64,000 bases of DNA. Source: Limosilactobacillus reuteri. GTDB taxonomy: Bacteria; Bacillota; Bacilli; Lactobacillales; Lactobacillaceae. A program made the position numbers and the translations under genes. Below are positions 26,501 to 34,917 of the stretch, piece by piece (position 1 is the first letter of the stretch; each line of letters opens with the position of its first letter). Under the pieces are notes generated by a model that worked only from the letters and a program-made list of their open reading frames with translations, was not told where the DNA came from and did not search any database. The stretch lies in assembly GCF_020784725.1 (NCBI RefSeq), contig NZ_JAJGTZ010000044.1, positions 124,001-188,000 of the forward strand, given 5' to 3'.

Positions 26501-27391
26501 ATGGATATTAAACGCTTTGTTTATCAACGAAAAAGACTCGGCTACTCACAAGTTGCCTTAAGCAAGGGGATTTGTACCCAGTCGACCTTAAGTAAGTTTG
26601 AAAGCAATGGTCAAATACCTTCACTCACGATTTTGGCGCAGCTTTGCGACCGTCTAGGACTAACGATTGGTGATTTAAGTAAAGACAATACATCCTCAAT
26701 TCGTTATATGAGAAGTCTGCTTGACCAGATTGAATTGGCTTTAATGATTGAACACTTTCCACAGGCAGTTAGTAATCTTAAGAAGATTCGGCTTGAAGAT
26801 TTAAAATCGCCGCAAGATCGGATGCAATATTATTATTTAAAAGGGATGATTTACACTTTAACTAATAATAATGCGTCGACAAGTCTTTTTAACTTTACTA
26901 AGATTTTAGATGAACTGGATGAGCAACATCGGACGATCTTTTCGCCATTAGCATATTTAGGATCAGGAATCTTATATGCACGACAAAATTCAATGGAACA
27001 TGCTGATTTCTTTTTCTCAAAGGTTATTGCATTTTTAAGATCAAAGGCAGATGAAGACTTAGCAGGTGTTGATCGAAACTATTATCTACGGATTGTAACG
27101 ATGATGTACTACGCTGCAGAGTATCATTCATTAAATAAGCGGTTGGAGGTTAGTAACCAAGTTTTGGAGGCTACGACAAAGATCTGTGCTAGCAACCATG
27201 TTACTTATTTCTTACCACGAATTAAATTACTAGAAGTAAATAATGCAATTGAGTTAGGAGAAAACTCGAAAAAAATACGCCGACTTTTAACTGAAGCAGA
27301 AGTATTTGCTCGCTTCAATAAAAACAATGTTGTTGAAGTTCAAGTAGCTGCCCTGTTAAATAACTTTGATAAGACAATTAGTAATAAATAA
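26501..27391 (+). CDS. Rgg/GadR/MutR-type transcriptional regulator
   Basis: A 296-residue regulator with an N-terminal XRE helix-turn-helix (residues about 6-60, VALSKGICTQSTLSKFESNGQIPSL) and a long helical C-terminal region of repeat type. This fits the Rgg group of peptide-responsive regulators. It follows the SufT-like gene by 16 bases behind GGAGG, so it may be co-transcribed with the suf operon. No short hydrophobic pheromone gene is recognisable next to it, so its ligand is unknown. Confidence 0.82.
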   Translation: MDIKRFVYQRKRLGYSQVALSKGICTQSTLSKFESNGQIPSLTILAQLCDRLGLTIGDLSKDNTSSIRYMRSLLDQIELALMIEHFPQAVSNLKKIRLEDLKSPQDRMQYYYLKGMIYTLTNNNASTSLFNFTKILDELDEQHRTIFSPLAYLGSGILYARQNSMEHADFFFSKVIAFLRSKADEDLAGVDRNYYLRIVTMMYYAAEYHSLNKRLEVSNQVLEATTKICASNHVTYFLPRIKLLEVNNAIELGENSKKIRRLLTEAEVFARFNKNNVVEVQVAALLNNFDKTISNK

Positions 27392-27398
27392 AAATAAT

Positions 27399-27436
27399 GA
27401 GGCTGAGAGAAAACTTTGTTTTTCTCCCAGCCTCAA
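27399..27436 (+). terminator. Terminator hairpin at start of repeat copy B
   Basis: GAGGCTGAGAGAAAA / TTTTTCTCCCAGCCTC, placed after the Rgg gene. It is the same kind as after menE. Confidence 0.75.
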
Positions 27437-27460
27437 CTGTTTTCACGAACAATAATAATA

Positions 27461-27600
27461 AGATAACGTGGAACTAGCTTCGCGTCATCACAAAGCTCGA
27501 AGTTAAGTACGAACGATAATTAGTCTGGACCGTGCTAATCACCGCCCCCCAGCTTAGCCCACCGTCTCGTCGAGAAGATTATTTTCCACTCCCATTATCT
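27461..27600 (+). repeat. Dispersed structured repeat, copy B
   Basis: Most symmetric copy. AGATAA-C-GTGGAA (27461-27473) pairs with TTCCAC (27584-27589) and TTATCT (27595-27600), forming a closed terminal stem. It is largely identical to copy A over the first ~45 and last ~60 bases. Its right end overlaps the stop codon of the convergent response-regulator gene. Confidence 0.78.
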
Positions 27601-28252
27601 ATAGGTCTACTAATTGATGTTTAACTGCATAGTGGAGAAGTTCTGCGTGTGAAGCAAGGTTTAATTTTTGCATAATCTTTGTCTTATGGGCTTCAACAGT
27701 TTTAGGGGATATAAACATCTTAGTAGCAATTTCTTTGTTAGTATATCCTAAAACAATTAAAGGCAAGATTTCTTGCTCACGTTTTGAAAGCGGAATGTAA
27801 TTTCCTAAATCGAAGTGCGGTGAACCGCCTTTGATAACTAATAAATCCTTCTTTGTTACCATAATATTATTGTCTAAGTATTTTTCACCATTAATAGCGT
27901 GTCTTAGGGCATGAATTAGTTCTTTCGGAGAGGAACTCTTAAAGATATAGCCATTTGCGCCATTATAAATTGCCTGATTGATGTATTGAGGTTCACTACG
28001 AGAAGAAAAAATAATAATTTTGGTGTTAGGGAAATGTTCATGAATTCTTTTGATTGTGATCAGACCATTTTCACCAGGAGGCATCGCTAAATCCATGATA
28101 ATGATATCAATATCACCTTGTTCAACCCGTAACGAGGCATCTATTCCGGTTGTTTCTTCAGCAATTACTTTAAAATTATCTAGTTGTTCAACCAGATTTT
28201 TAACTGCCATTCGAATGATTGGATAATTATCCGCCACAAGTACTCTATACAT
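27599..28252 (-). CDS. NarL/FixJ-type response regulator (orphan)
   Basis: A 217-residue response regulator. The receiver domain has phospho-acceptor D54 (IIIMDLAMP) and the C-terminal LuxR-type helix-turn-helix is LSKREQEILPLIVLGYTNKEIATKMFISPKTVEAHKTKIMQKL. ATG 28252 is chosen because AGCAGG is 7 bases upstream. No histidine kinase gene is next to it, so its sensor must be elsewhere or it is kinase-independent. Confidence 0.9.
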   Translation of the reverse strand: MYRVLVADNYPIIRMAVKNLVEQLDNFKVIAEETTGIDASLRVEQGDIDIIIMDLAMPPGENGLITIKRIHEHFPNTKIIIFSSRSEPQYINQAIYNGANGYIFKSSSPKELIHALRHAINGEKYLDNNIMVTKKDLLVIKGGSPHFDLGNYIPLSKREQEILPLIVLGYTNKEIATKMFISPKTVEAHKTKIMQKLNLASHAELLHYAVKHQLVDL

Positions 28253-28390
28253 CAATAAACCTGCTTTCATTCTTAAAGTTATCTCTTCTTCAGTATCTTC
28301 TTTTTGCTAATCATTATCAAGATCCAAAAATTATTTTTCACACTTGCTGAAATAGTTTCAATAAACGGCTGGAATAATTGTGAAAATTTA

Positions 28391-28418
28391 TTGCAGAATA
28401 AAACTAATGCTGTAAAAT
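28391..28418 (+). promoter_or_regulatory. Promoter of candidate small RNA
   Basis: -35 TTGCAG (28391-28396), 16-bp spacer, -10 TAAAAT (28413-28418). Confidence 0.5.
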
Positions 28419-28423
28419 AAAAG

Positions 28424-28511
28424 AGGATCATTGATGACATGACAACATCAATGGTCCACAGTAGAAGTATGTTGGCGAAAGTGATTGCAGAATCACCTTC
28501 GCCTTTTATTA
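28424..28511 (+). ncRNA. Candidate small RNA (about 85 nt)
   Basis: This intergenic segment has a promoter just upstream and two hairpins. The first is a 12-bp stem 28425-28436 / 28446-28457 (GGATCATTGATG / CATCAATGGTCC with G-T pairs). The second is a terminator-like stem 28474-28486 / 28491-28503 (GGCGAAAGTGATT / AATCACCTTCGCC) followed by TTTTATT. It matches no RNA family I recognise. A 39-codon hydrophobic frame begins within it (28469-28588), so a leader or toxin mRNA is an alternative reading. Confidence 0.5.
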
Positions 28512-28736
28512 TACCAATTTTTTGTGCTAATGTAATAAAGATTATCTTTTTATCTATAAATTATTTTATGAAAAGAGTGAAAAAGTAAATTGGGCAAACA
28601 AAAAGCCGATTTTAATAACTTTATTAAGTAGTTTGAAGAAAAAATAATAATCATCTAATAATTAATGCATTTACGGATTGTTTGATCTAGAATGTAATTA
28701 TTAGCTATTCTTGAATCAGAGAAAGGTGAAGCATTG

Positions 28737-28973
28737 ATGGCAGAAAAAACATTTACAACAACCGAGCTCGCTGAGTTCGATGGTCGAAATGGACATCCCG
28801 CATACGTTGCCGTTAAAGGTGTTGTTTACGATGTCTCTAACGTTCCGCAATGGAAGGATGGTAAACACCATGGAAACCTTGCTGGTCGTGACTTGACTTC
28901 AGTAATGCCTCGTTCTATCCATCTGGAATCAGTTCTTGAAGGTATCCCTGTTGTTGGCAAACTAGTTGACTAG
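28737..28973 (+). CDS. Cytochrome b5-like heme/steroid-binding domain protein
   Basis: A 78-residue stand-alone cytochrome b5-like domain: TTTELAEFDGRNGHPAYVAVKG is followed by VVYDVSNVPQW and HHGNLAGRDLTS, matching the membrane-associated progesterone receptor branch of the fold. It has no signal peptide or membrane helix. Start is ATG 28737 behind AAAGGTGA. Heme or another hydrophobic ligand may bind, but the classic paired axial histidines cannot be assigned with certainty. Confidence 0.85.
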   Translation: MAEKTFTTTELAEFDGRNGHPAYVAVKGVVYDVSNVPQWKDGKHHGNLAGRDLTSVMPRSIHLESVLEGIPVVGKLVD

Positions 28974-28985
28974 GAATAACTATGT

Positions 28986-29032
28986 AAAAAGCTAGGAATT
29001 GGTAGTTTTAAACTATCTCTCCCTAGCTTTTT
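28986..29032. terminator. Bidirectional terminator
   Basis: Stem AAAAAGCTAGG (28986-28996) / CCTAGCTTTTT (29022-29032) between the convergent cytochrome b5-like and HAD genes. Confidence 0.8.
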
Positions 29033-29849
29033 ATATTGTAACCTTAAAATAATCCCGCAAGTATTTTGCAAGCCCGTTATGTTCGTTATCAATTGTGGTC
29101 ACATCATTAGCAATACTCTTCAACTCGGGAATCGCATTATACATTGCAACACCACGGCCCGCTGCATCAAGCATTTCCAAATCATTATGTTCGTCACCAA
29201 ACGCAATAATATTTTGCCGGTCAATTTGGTACTGCTTAGCGATATAAAACATCCCTGATTCTTTATGAGTGCCACGATGGATCAGTTCTAAGATGTTATA
29301 AGAGCCCCCCCATACTCGTGGTTCAACGAAATCGCCGTATTTTTCATTAACTGCCTTAATGATTTCTTCTTGGTGTTCTGGTTCATATTGGATTGTCATT
29401 GCGATTGGATTGCCTGTTAAGTTAGTCGCGGTTAGGATTTGATCATCGCGCAATTTGTTTGGTAAGAATTCAGGTAAATCATTACTAGCTTGATTAGCCC
29501 ATACATGATGTTTATTTTCAACGGTAATTGTTTTAATTCCTAGTTCTTTCCGATGGGCTAGGAGATCGAGGGCTAACTCTCGTGTTAATTCAACATCGTA
29601 TTCTTTATCCCAGTGCTCATGAGGTATATGTGTCAAGGCCCCATTAAAGTTTACCATCGGGGTCTTGATCCCAATTTCATCGTAAATATGTTTGGCAATC
29701 CGGTAAGGGCGCCCAGTAATGATACTGACAATATGTCCGTCTCGGGCAAGGGCACGTAAAGTTGTAATTGTCTCATTTGTTAATTTTGATTGATTATTTA
29801 ATGTTGTGCCATCAAGATCAAGCGCAATCAAGTGTTGATCCATTACCAT
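29031..29849 (-). CDS. Cof-type HAD-IIB sugar-phosphate phosphatase
   Basis: A 272-residue haloacid dehalogenase phosphatase. Motif I is ALDLDGTTL, motif II ITGRPY, and motif IV FGDEHNDLEML binds Mg2+; a C2B cap lies between. Either ATG 29849 or ATG 29843 could start it, as the upstream AGAAGTGAG is weak. Substrate is probably a small phosphorylated sugar or nucleotide, not resolvable here. Confidence 0.9.
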   Translation of the reverse strand: MVMDQHLIALDLDGTTLNNQSKLTNETITTLRALARDGHIVSIITGRPYRIAKHIYDEIGIKTPMVNFNGALTHIPHEHWDKEYDVELTRELALDLLAHRKELGIKTITVENKHHVWANQASNDLPEFLPNKLRDDQILTATNLTGNPIAMTIQYEPEHQEEIIKAVNEKYGDFVEPRVWGGSYNILELIHRGTHKESGMFYIAKQYQIDRQNIIAFGDEHNDLEMLDAAGRGVAMYNAIPELKSIANDVTTIDNEHNGLAKYLRDYFKVTI

Positions 29850-29986
29850 CTCACTTCTCTTTCCATAAAAAATTCAATTATAATATTGTAAACAAAAACT
29901 TAACCTTTTGCCAAGTATTTTGACTTAAAAAGACTAAAAAATACGTTACAATAAAGATATTACGATAAAGAGGAGCGAAAAATAAC

Positions 29987-31354
29987 GTGCAATTACCAAA
30001 TGAATTTGTCACGAAATACAAAAAACTAATGGGAGCAGAGGCCGATGAGTTTTTATCAGCACTTGCCCAGTCAAGTTATAGTGGTTTTCGCGAGAATCCA
30101 TTAAAGAACGGACAGCCGGTTGCAACAATTGAAAAAGCCACGGGGAAAGTACCGTATGTGCCGACAGGATATTATGGTCAAGTGAATGGAAAATCGTTAG
30201 ACCATGTTACTGGATGGGTATATAGTCAAGAGCCGTCAGCAATGTTTGTAGGAGAAGTGGTTAATCCACAAGCTGGAGAACGAGTGCTAGACTTGTGTGC
30301 AGCTCCGGGAGGCAAAACAACGCATCTGGTTGCTAAAATGAATAACCAGGGATTACTAGTTGCTAATGAAATTTTCCCTAAACGGGCGAAAATTTTGGCT
30401 GAAAACCTGGAACGATGGGGAGCAAAAAATGCAGTTGTTACTAGTGAGAGTCCCGCAGATTTAGAAAAACAATTTCCTCAATATTTTGACCGGATTCTTG
30501 TTGACGCGCCTTGTTCTGGAGAAGGAATGTTTAGAAAAGAGCCTGCCGGAATTGAATATTGGTCACCAGAATACCCTGCTGAGTGTGCTAACCGCCAGCA
30601 AAAGATCCTCGCATCCGCAATGAAAATGCTAAAGCCAGGAGGAACATTAGTATATTCGACCTGTACTTTTGCGCCAGAAGAGGATGAACAAAATATCTCA
30701 TGGCTGCTCAATAGCTATCCAGACTTGAAGCTTATCCCAATCAAAAAGGCAGCCGGAATGGATGATGGCCGTCCGGAATGGGCTGATGGCAATGAAGAAT
30801 TGAAAAAGACAGTTCGCCTATTTCCGCACCATCTTAAGGGGGAGGGGCATTTCATTGCTAAGTTAGTAAATGGTGAGCCAGAGTCAACTGATAAAAAGCG
30901 CAAAAAGAAGAATAAGCGGAAAAAGCAATCGATTGTTAAACCGGACAAAGAACAGGTCAAACTCTTTAACCAGTTTGTTACAGGCGTCTTCCCAGACTAT
31001 CAACCACACCAATTGATTTTATTTGGTGACCAGCTCTATGATTTGCCATTAGAAGAGGCCAAGATCGAGGGACTAAATGTCCTTCGGCCTGGACTTCACC
31101 TCGGCACTTTTAAGAAAAATCGATTTGAACCAGCGTTGGCATGGGCGCTTGCCAGCTTACCACAGGAGGCAAACCGGGTTATTGAACTAAGCCAGGAACA
31201 GTGGCACCAATATGTCCATGGGGATGTAATCAATATTGATGCTGACCTTCCGAATGGTTGGTACTTATTAGTATGTGATGAGCATCCTACTGGTTTTGGA
31301 AAGTTAGTAGGCAAAACAATCAAAAACTTTTATCCCAAGGGGTTACGTTTTTAA
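29987..31354 (+). CDS. RsmF/YebU-type 16S rRNA m5C methyltransferase
   Basis: A 455-residue SAM-dependent RNA methyltransferase. The SAM motif is LDLCAAPGGKTTHL, motif IV DAPCSGEGMF has C176, and motif VI STCTFAPEEDE has catalytic C226. A Lys/Arg-rich linker (about residues 303-315) joins a C-terminal RNA-binding domain, as in RsmF. Start is GTG 29987 after GAGGAGCG with an 11-base gap. It is followed at 18 bases by the SPFH gene. Confidence 0.92.
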   Translation: MQLPNEFVTKYKKLMGAEADEFLSALAQSSYSGFRENPLKNGQPVATIEKATGKVPYVPTGYYGQVNGKSLDHVTGWVYSQEPSAMFVGEVVNPQAGERVLDLCAAPGGKTTHLVAKMNNQGLLVANEIFPKRAKILAENLERWGAKNAVVTSESPADLEKQFPQYFDRILVDAPCSGEGMFRKEPAGIEYWSPEYPAECANRQQKILASAMKMLKPGGTLVYSTCTFAPEEDEQNISWLLNSYPDLKLIPIKKAAGMDDGRPEWADGNEELKKTVRLFPHHLKGEGHFIAKLVNGEPESTDKKRKKKNKRKKQSIVKPDKEQVKLFNQFVTGVFPDYQPHQLILFGDQLYDLPLEEAKIEGLNVLRPGLHLGTFKKNRFEPALAWALASLPQEANRVIELSQEQWHQYVHGDVINIDADLPNGWYLLVCDEHPTGFGKLVGKTIKNFYPKGLRF

Positions 31355-31372
31355 ATTAGGAGGATTATCGAG

Positions 31373-32239
31373 ATGAAGGAAAAAGCAGCCTTTCACGTTA
31401 ACGGCTACCTCGGTTTACTCGGAGCGATAATTATCGGTTTGATTAGTTTGTGGCTGATATTTGTTGGTTTTACGGGTAATTTTCCAGTGGTTTTGACAAT
31501 TGGCATTATTTTATTCTTAATTGTGATTCTTTTTAGTACATCATTGACAATTATTCAGCCAAATGAAGCCAAAGTTTTAACTTTTTTTGGTAATTATATC
31601 GGGACTATTCGTGATGCGGGTTTATTTATGACGGTACCATTTACAAATAAGGAGACTGTTTCTCTTCGTGTCTGCAATTTTAATAGTCAGATTTTAAAGG
31701 TCAATGATTCAAAAGGTAATCCAGTCGAAATTGCGGCCGTAATTGTCTATAAAGTTGTCGATACCGCAAAAGCGCTCTTTTCGGTTGATGATTATGAGCA
31801 ATTTGTTCAAATTCAAAGTGAGTCTGCGGTTCGTCATGTTGCTAGTGAATATCCATATGATAGTTTTGAAGATCAAGATGCAATTACCCTTCGCGGGAAT
31901 CCAACCGAAGTATCAGAACGTTTAACTGCTGAACTGCAAGAACGGTTAAATGTAGCGGGGGTCAAAGTTATTGAAACACGGTTAACCCACTTAGCCTACG
32001 CAACTGAAATAGCGAGTGCCATGCTGCAAAAGCAACAGTCATCGGCAATCCTGTCAGCGCGAAAGATAATCGTTGAAGGAGCTGTTTCAATTACTGAAGA
32101 AGCAATTGAACGACTAAGCAAGGAAGCTAACCTTGATTTAACAGATGAGCAACGTTTGCAAATCATCAATAATATTATGGTAGCAATTATTAGTGAACGG
32201 GGAACGCAACCAGTAATAAATACAGGGACACAAGGATAA
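31373..32239 (+). CDS. SPFH (band 7/flotillin-like) membrane protein
   Basis: A 288-residue protein with two N-terminal membrane helices (about residues 11-60) and an SPFH domain (QPNEAKVLTFFGNYIGTIRDAGL ... VVDTAKALFSVDDYEQFV). A helical region (AIERLSKEANLDLTDEQRLQII) follows, used for oligomerisation. Family members organise membrane microdomains or chaperone membrane proteins. The ribosome binding site is AGGAGG. The stop abuts the lytS ATG directly, which implies coupling with the two-component system. Confidence 0.85.
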   Translation: MKEKAAFHVNGYLGLLGAIIIGLISLWLIFVGFTGNFPVVLTIGIILFLIVILFSTSLTIIQPNEAKVLTFFGNYIGTIRDAGLFMTVPFTNKETVSLRVCNFNSQILKVNDSKGNPVEIAAVIVYKVVDTAKALFSVDDYEQFVQIQSESAVRHVASEYPYDSFEDQDAITLRGNPTEVSERLTAELQERLNVAGVKVIETRLTHLAYATEIASAMLQKQQSSAILSARKIIVEGAVSITEEAIERLSKEANLDLTDEQRLQIINNIMVAIISERGTQPVINTGTQG

Positions 32240-34003
32240 ATGATATATTTAACAATTTTAATGGCTGAGCGCGTTGGTTTAATTATTATTCTAGCGTTTT
32301 TGCTAGTTAGTGTACCCCTATTTCGCCGCCTGTTATTTAATCAAACCATTAGTGCCAAAATTCAGCTAACGATTCTTTTTTCTATTTTTGCTATTATGGC
32401 TAATATGACTGGAATAGAGATCGATGCGAATAACCAGTTGCATAACAAAATTATTCTTACGGCCATTTCAACAAATGACTCGATTGTCAATGCCCGAATT
32501 TTAGCTGTTTCAGTTGCTGGAATTATCGGTGGGCCATGGGTTGGTAGTCTAGTAGGGTTAGTAGCAGGGGTTCATCGGATTATTCAAGGTGCGCCCCTGC
32601 AAGGTTGGTTTTATGTGCCTAGTTCAGTTTTGATTGGTGCGCTTTCTGGTTTTTTGTATCATGATCGAAAAAGTTATTTTAAGGTAATGACGCCGTGGCA
32701 TGGTTTTATTGTAGGGATTTTGATGGAAAGTATTCAAATGCTTTTTATCTTACTGTTCAGTCCCACGGGATGGGTTTTAGTTAAATATATTGCCCTGCCA
32801 ATGATCTTGGTTAATTCGCTGGGGACATCGATTTTCTTATCAATCATTTCAATGTACCTTCACCAAGAGGAAGAACTGCGCGCTATGCAAACTCATTCTG
32901 TCTTGCAATTAACAAATGAAACCTTGCCTTATTTTCGTCAAGGATTAAATAAAAGCTCAGCACAACAAGTAGTCAAAATTATTAAAAAATATACTAATTT
33001 TGATGCAGTGAGTATCACTGACAGACAAAGAATACTTGCACATATTGGAGCTGGTGATGATCATCATATCCCAGGAAATAGACTAGAAACTTCTTTATCT
33101 AGTAATGTGATCAAAACGGGCCAAATAAAGGTCGCAAATAACAGTAAAATGATTGGTTGTATCGATCCCAATTGTCCTCTAGAAGCAGCGATTGTTGCCC
33201 CTCTGCGAATTGGGAATGAAGTTATCGGAACATTAAAAATGTACTATACTGATCAATGGCATTTAACACCGGTTGAAATTCAGCTAGCAATCGGTCTGTG
33301 TGAGATTTTTGCGAACCAAATTGCATTGGGTGAAGCAGAAGTACAGGCGCAATTAGTTCGAGATGCTAAGATAAAAGCTTTACAAGCCCAAATAAATCCG
33401 CATTTCTTTTTTAATGCTATTAATACAATTAGTGCAATTTTACGCCGGGATCAAGAAAAAGCGCGTGAACTTCTCCTTCAACTTAGTAATTATTTCCGGG
33501 CTAACTTAATTGGGGCCCGGGAGACCGAAATTACTTTAGGACAAGAGCGAACGCAAGTCGATGCATACCTTGAACTGGAACAAACTAGATTTCCACATAA
33601 ATATAACATCACCTTTGATCAACAAGTCGAAAATGATGTTTACCTGCCGCCATTTACAATTCAAGTATTAGTTGAAAATGCGCTTAAACATGCTTTCGGA
33701 GCACGTAAAGACCATAATAATGTTCAGATAACAATAAAGCAGCTGGAAGCACGGTTGGAAATTCAAGTGGCTGATAATGGGGAAGGGATTGCACCGGAAC
33801 TTCTTCCTAAACTTGGAAAAGAACCATTGACATCTTCAAAGGGGAGTGGAAATGCGCTATATAATTTGAATCAGCGCTTAATTGGTCTATATGATCAGCA
33901 TAGTGCCCTTCAAATTACAAGTAGTAATAAAGGAACAAAGATCAAAATTTCTTTACCATATCACACTAAGGAAGGTGCAGACAATGAAAGTCTTAATCGT
34001 TGA
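32240..34003 (+). CDS. lytS: LytS-type sensor histidine kinase
   Basis: A 587-residue sensor. The 5TM-LYT membrane domain covers about residues 1-205, a GAF domain about 225-370, and the kinase core has the phospho-acceptor H388 in QAQINPHFFFNAINT. The ATP-binding N box is VLVENALKHAF and G box ADNGEGIAP. It overlaps lytT and pairs with it. In Bacillus and streptococci LytST systems sense extracellular pyruvate or glucose status and turn on lrgAB-type genes, which lie just downstream. Confidence 0.93.
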   Translation: MIYLTILMAERVGLIIILAFLLVSVPLFRRLLFNQTISAKIQLTILFSIFAIMANMTGIEIDANNQLHNKIILTAISTNDSIVNARILAVSVAGIIGGPWVGSLVGLVAGVHRIIQGAPLQGWFYVPSSVLIGALSGFLYHDRKSYFKVMTPWHGFIVGILMESIQMLFILLFSPTGWVLVKYIALPMILVNSLGTSIFLSIISMYLHQEEELRAMQTHSVLQLTNETLPYFRQGLNKSSAQQVVKIIKKYTNFDAVSITDRQRILAHIGAGDDHHIPGNRLETSLSSNVIKTGQIKVANNSKMIGCIDPNCPLEAAIVAPLRIGNEVIGTLKMYYTDQWHLTPVEIQLAIGLCEIFANQIALGEAEVQAQLVRDAKIKALQAQINPHFFFNAINTISAILRRDQEKARELLLQLSNYFRANLIGARETEITLGQERTQVDAYLELEQTRFPHKYNITFDQQVENDVYLPPFTIQVLVENALKHAFGARKDHNNVQITIKQLEARLEIQVADNGEGIAPELLPKLGKEPLTSSKGSGNALYNLNQRLIGLYDQHSALQITSSNKGTKIKISLPYHTKEGADNESLNR

Positions 34004-34715
34004 TGATGAACCGCTTGCTCGTGAAGAACTTCATTACTTAATTCAGGGAAATAGTGAAGTTACAGAAATACTTGAAGCAGATGGCATTTTTATGGCAGAG
34101 GAACAAGTAAAACATGAACACCCAGATATGGTTTTCTTAGATATAAAGTTATCTGATGGAAATGGAATGGCGTTAGCTGAAAAAATAAAATCATTTGCTG
34201 ATAGTCCTCATATTGTCTTTGCGACTGCTTATGATTCCTATGCGTTAGATGCCTTTGAAGCAGATGCAGTTGACTATATTTTGAAGCCATTTTCTGCTAA
34301 AAGGGTCAACGAAGCAATTATGCGTGTCGCCAAATTAATTCCGCCAGATGATGTCGCTGCCAAAACCAAGATGGAATTAAGGCAGAATCCTCGAATTTCG
34401 ATTCAAAACGACGAGCGAACGATCATTTTACAGAAAAAACAAATACTTTACGTACAGGCACAACAAGGATTTGTTTATATCTGGACTTTTAATAAGCATA
34501 AAATCATTAGTCGACAGACGCTCACTAATATTTATGACCAATTAAAATCTCCAGAATTTTTACAGATCCATCGTAGTTTTATTGTTAATTTGAATGGCGT
34601 AACAGAGCTTCAGCCTAGTTTCAATCATACTTATGAGCTGACATTAATCGATGGTAGTAAATTACCAGTAAGTCGATCATATGTTAACACAACCAAAAAA
34701 GCATTAGGTTTATAA
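33984..34715 (+). CDS. lytT: LytTR-family response regulator
   Basis: A 243-residue regulator with receiver domain (D53 in MVFLDIKLSDGNG) and a C-terminal LytTR DNA-binding domain (HKIISRQTLTNIYDQLKSPEFLQIHRSFIVNL). The start is ATG 33984 behind GGAAGGTG; a longer frame to 33882 runs inside lytS. The expected targets are the direct repeats at 34764-34796 before lrgAB. Confidence 0.93.
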   Translation: MKVLIVDDEPLAREELHYLIQGNSEVTEILEADGIFMAEEQVKHEHPDMVFLDIKLSDGNGMALAEKIKSFADSPHIVFATAYDSYALDAFEADAVDYILKPFSAKRVNEAIMRVAKLIPPDDVAAKTKMELRQNPRISIQNDERTIILQKKQILYVQAQQGFVYIWTFNKHKIISRQTLTNIYDQLKSPEFLQIHRSFIVNLNGVTELQPSFNHTYELTLIDGSKLPVSRSYVNTTKKALGL

Positions 34716-34757
34716 AAAGGATTAGTGAATTGTTTATCTTTTCACCAATCCTTTTTT
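34715..34757 (+). terminator. Terminator after lytT
   Basis: Stem AAAAGGATTAGTGAA (34715-34729) / TTCACCAATCCTTTT (34741-34755) with a trailing T-run. Confidence 0.88.
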
Positions 34758-34763
34758 GCGTAA

Positions 34764-34796
34764 GGCATTTTAAGCTAACTGGAGGGCATTTTAACG
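34764..34796 (+). promoter_or_regulatory. Direct repeats, probable LytT binding site
   Basis: GGCATTTTAAGC (34764-34775) and GGCATTTTAACG (34785-34796), start-to-start distance 21 bp, two helical turns. On the opposite strand this reads like the LytTR-type motif (CGTTAAAA, CTTAAAA). It is placed about 125 bases before lrgA. Confidence 0.6.
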
Positions 34797-34917
34797 CAAA
34801 TTTAGGTTATTTAATAGTGAAAACGAATACAAATTAAGAAAAATTAGTAAAATAGATTGTGATAAATGGTATTAACGTTAATGCTTAAACATATTTATCA
34901 TGTTTAGGAGGATTATT

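Noticed and set aside
28295-28552. Long minus-strand frame with hydrophobic content (…WTIDVVMSSMILFYF…) across the small-RNA region
   Set aside because: No start codon for most of its length, no ribosome binding site before the only ATG pair, and it runs through a strong hairpin. Treated as chance in AT-rich DNA.
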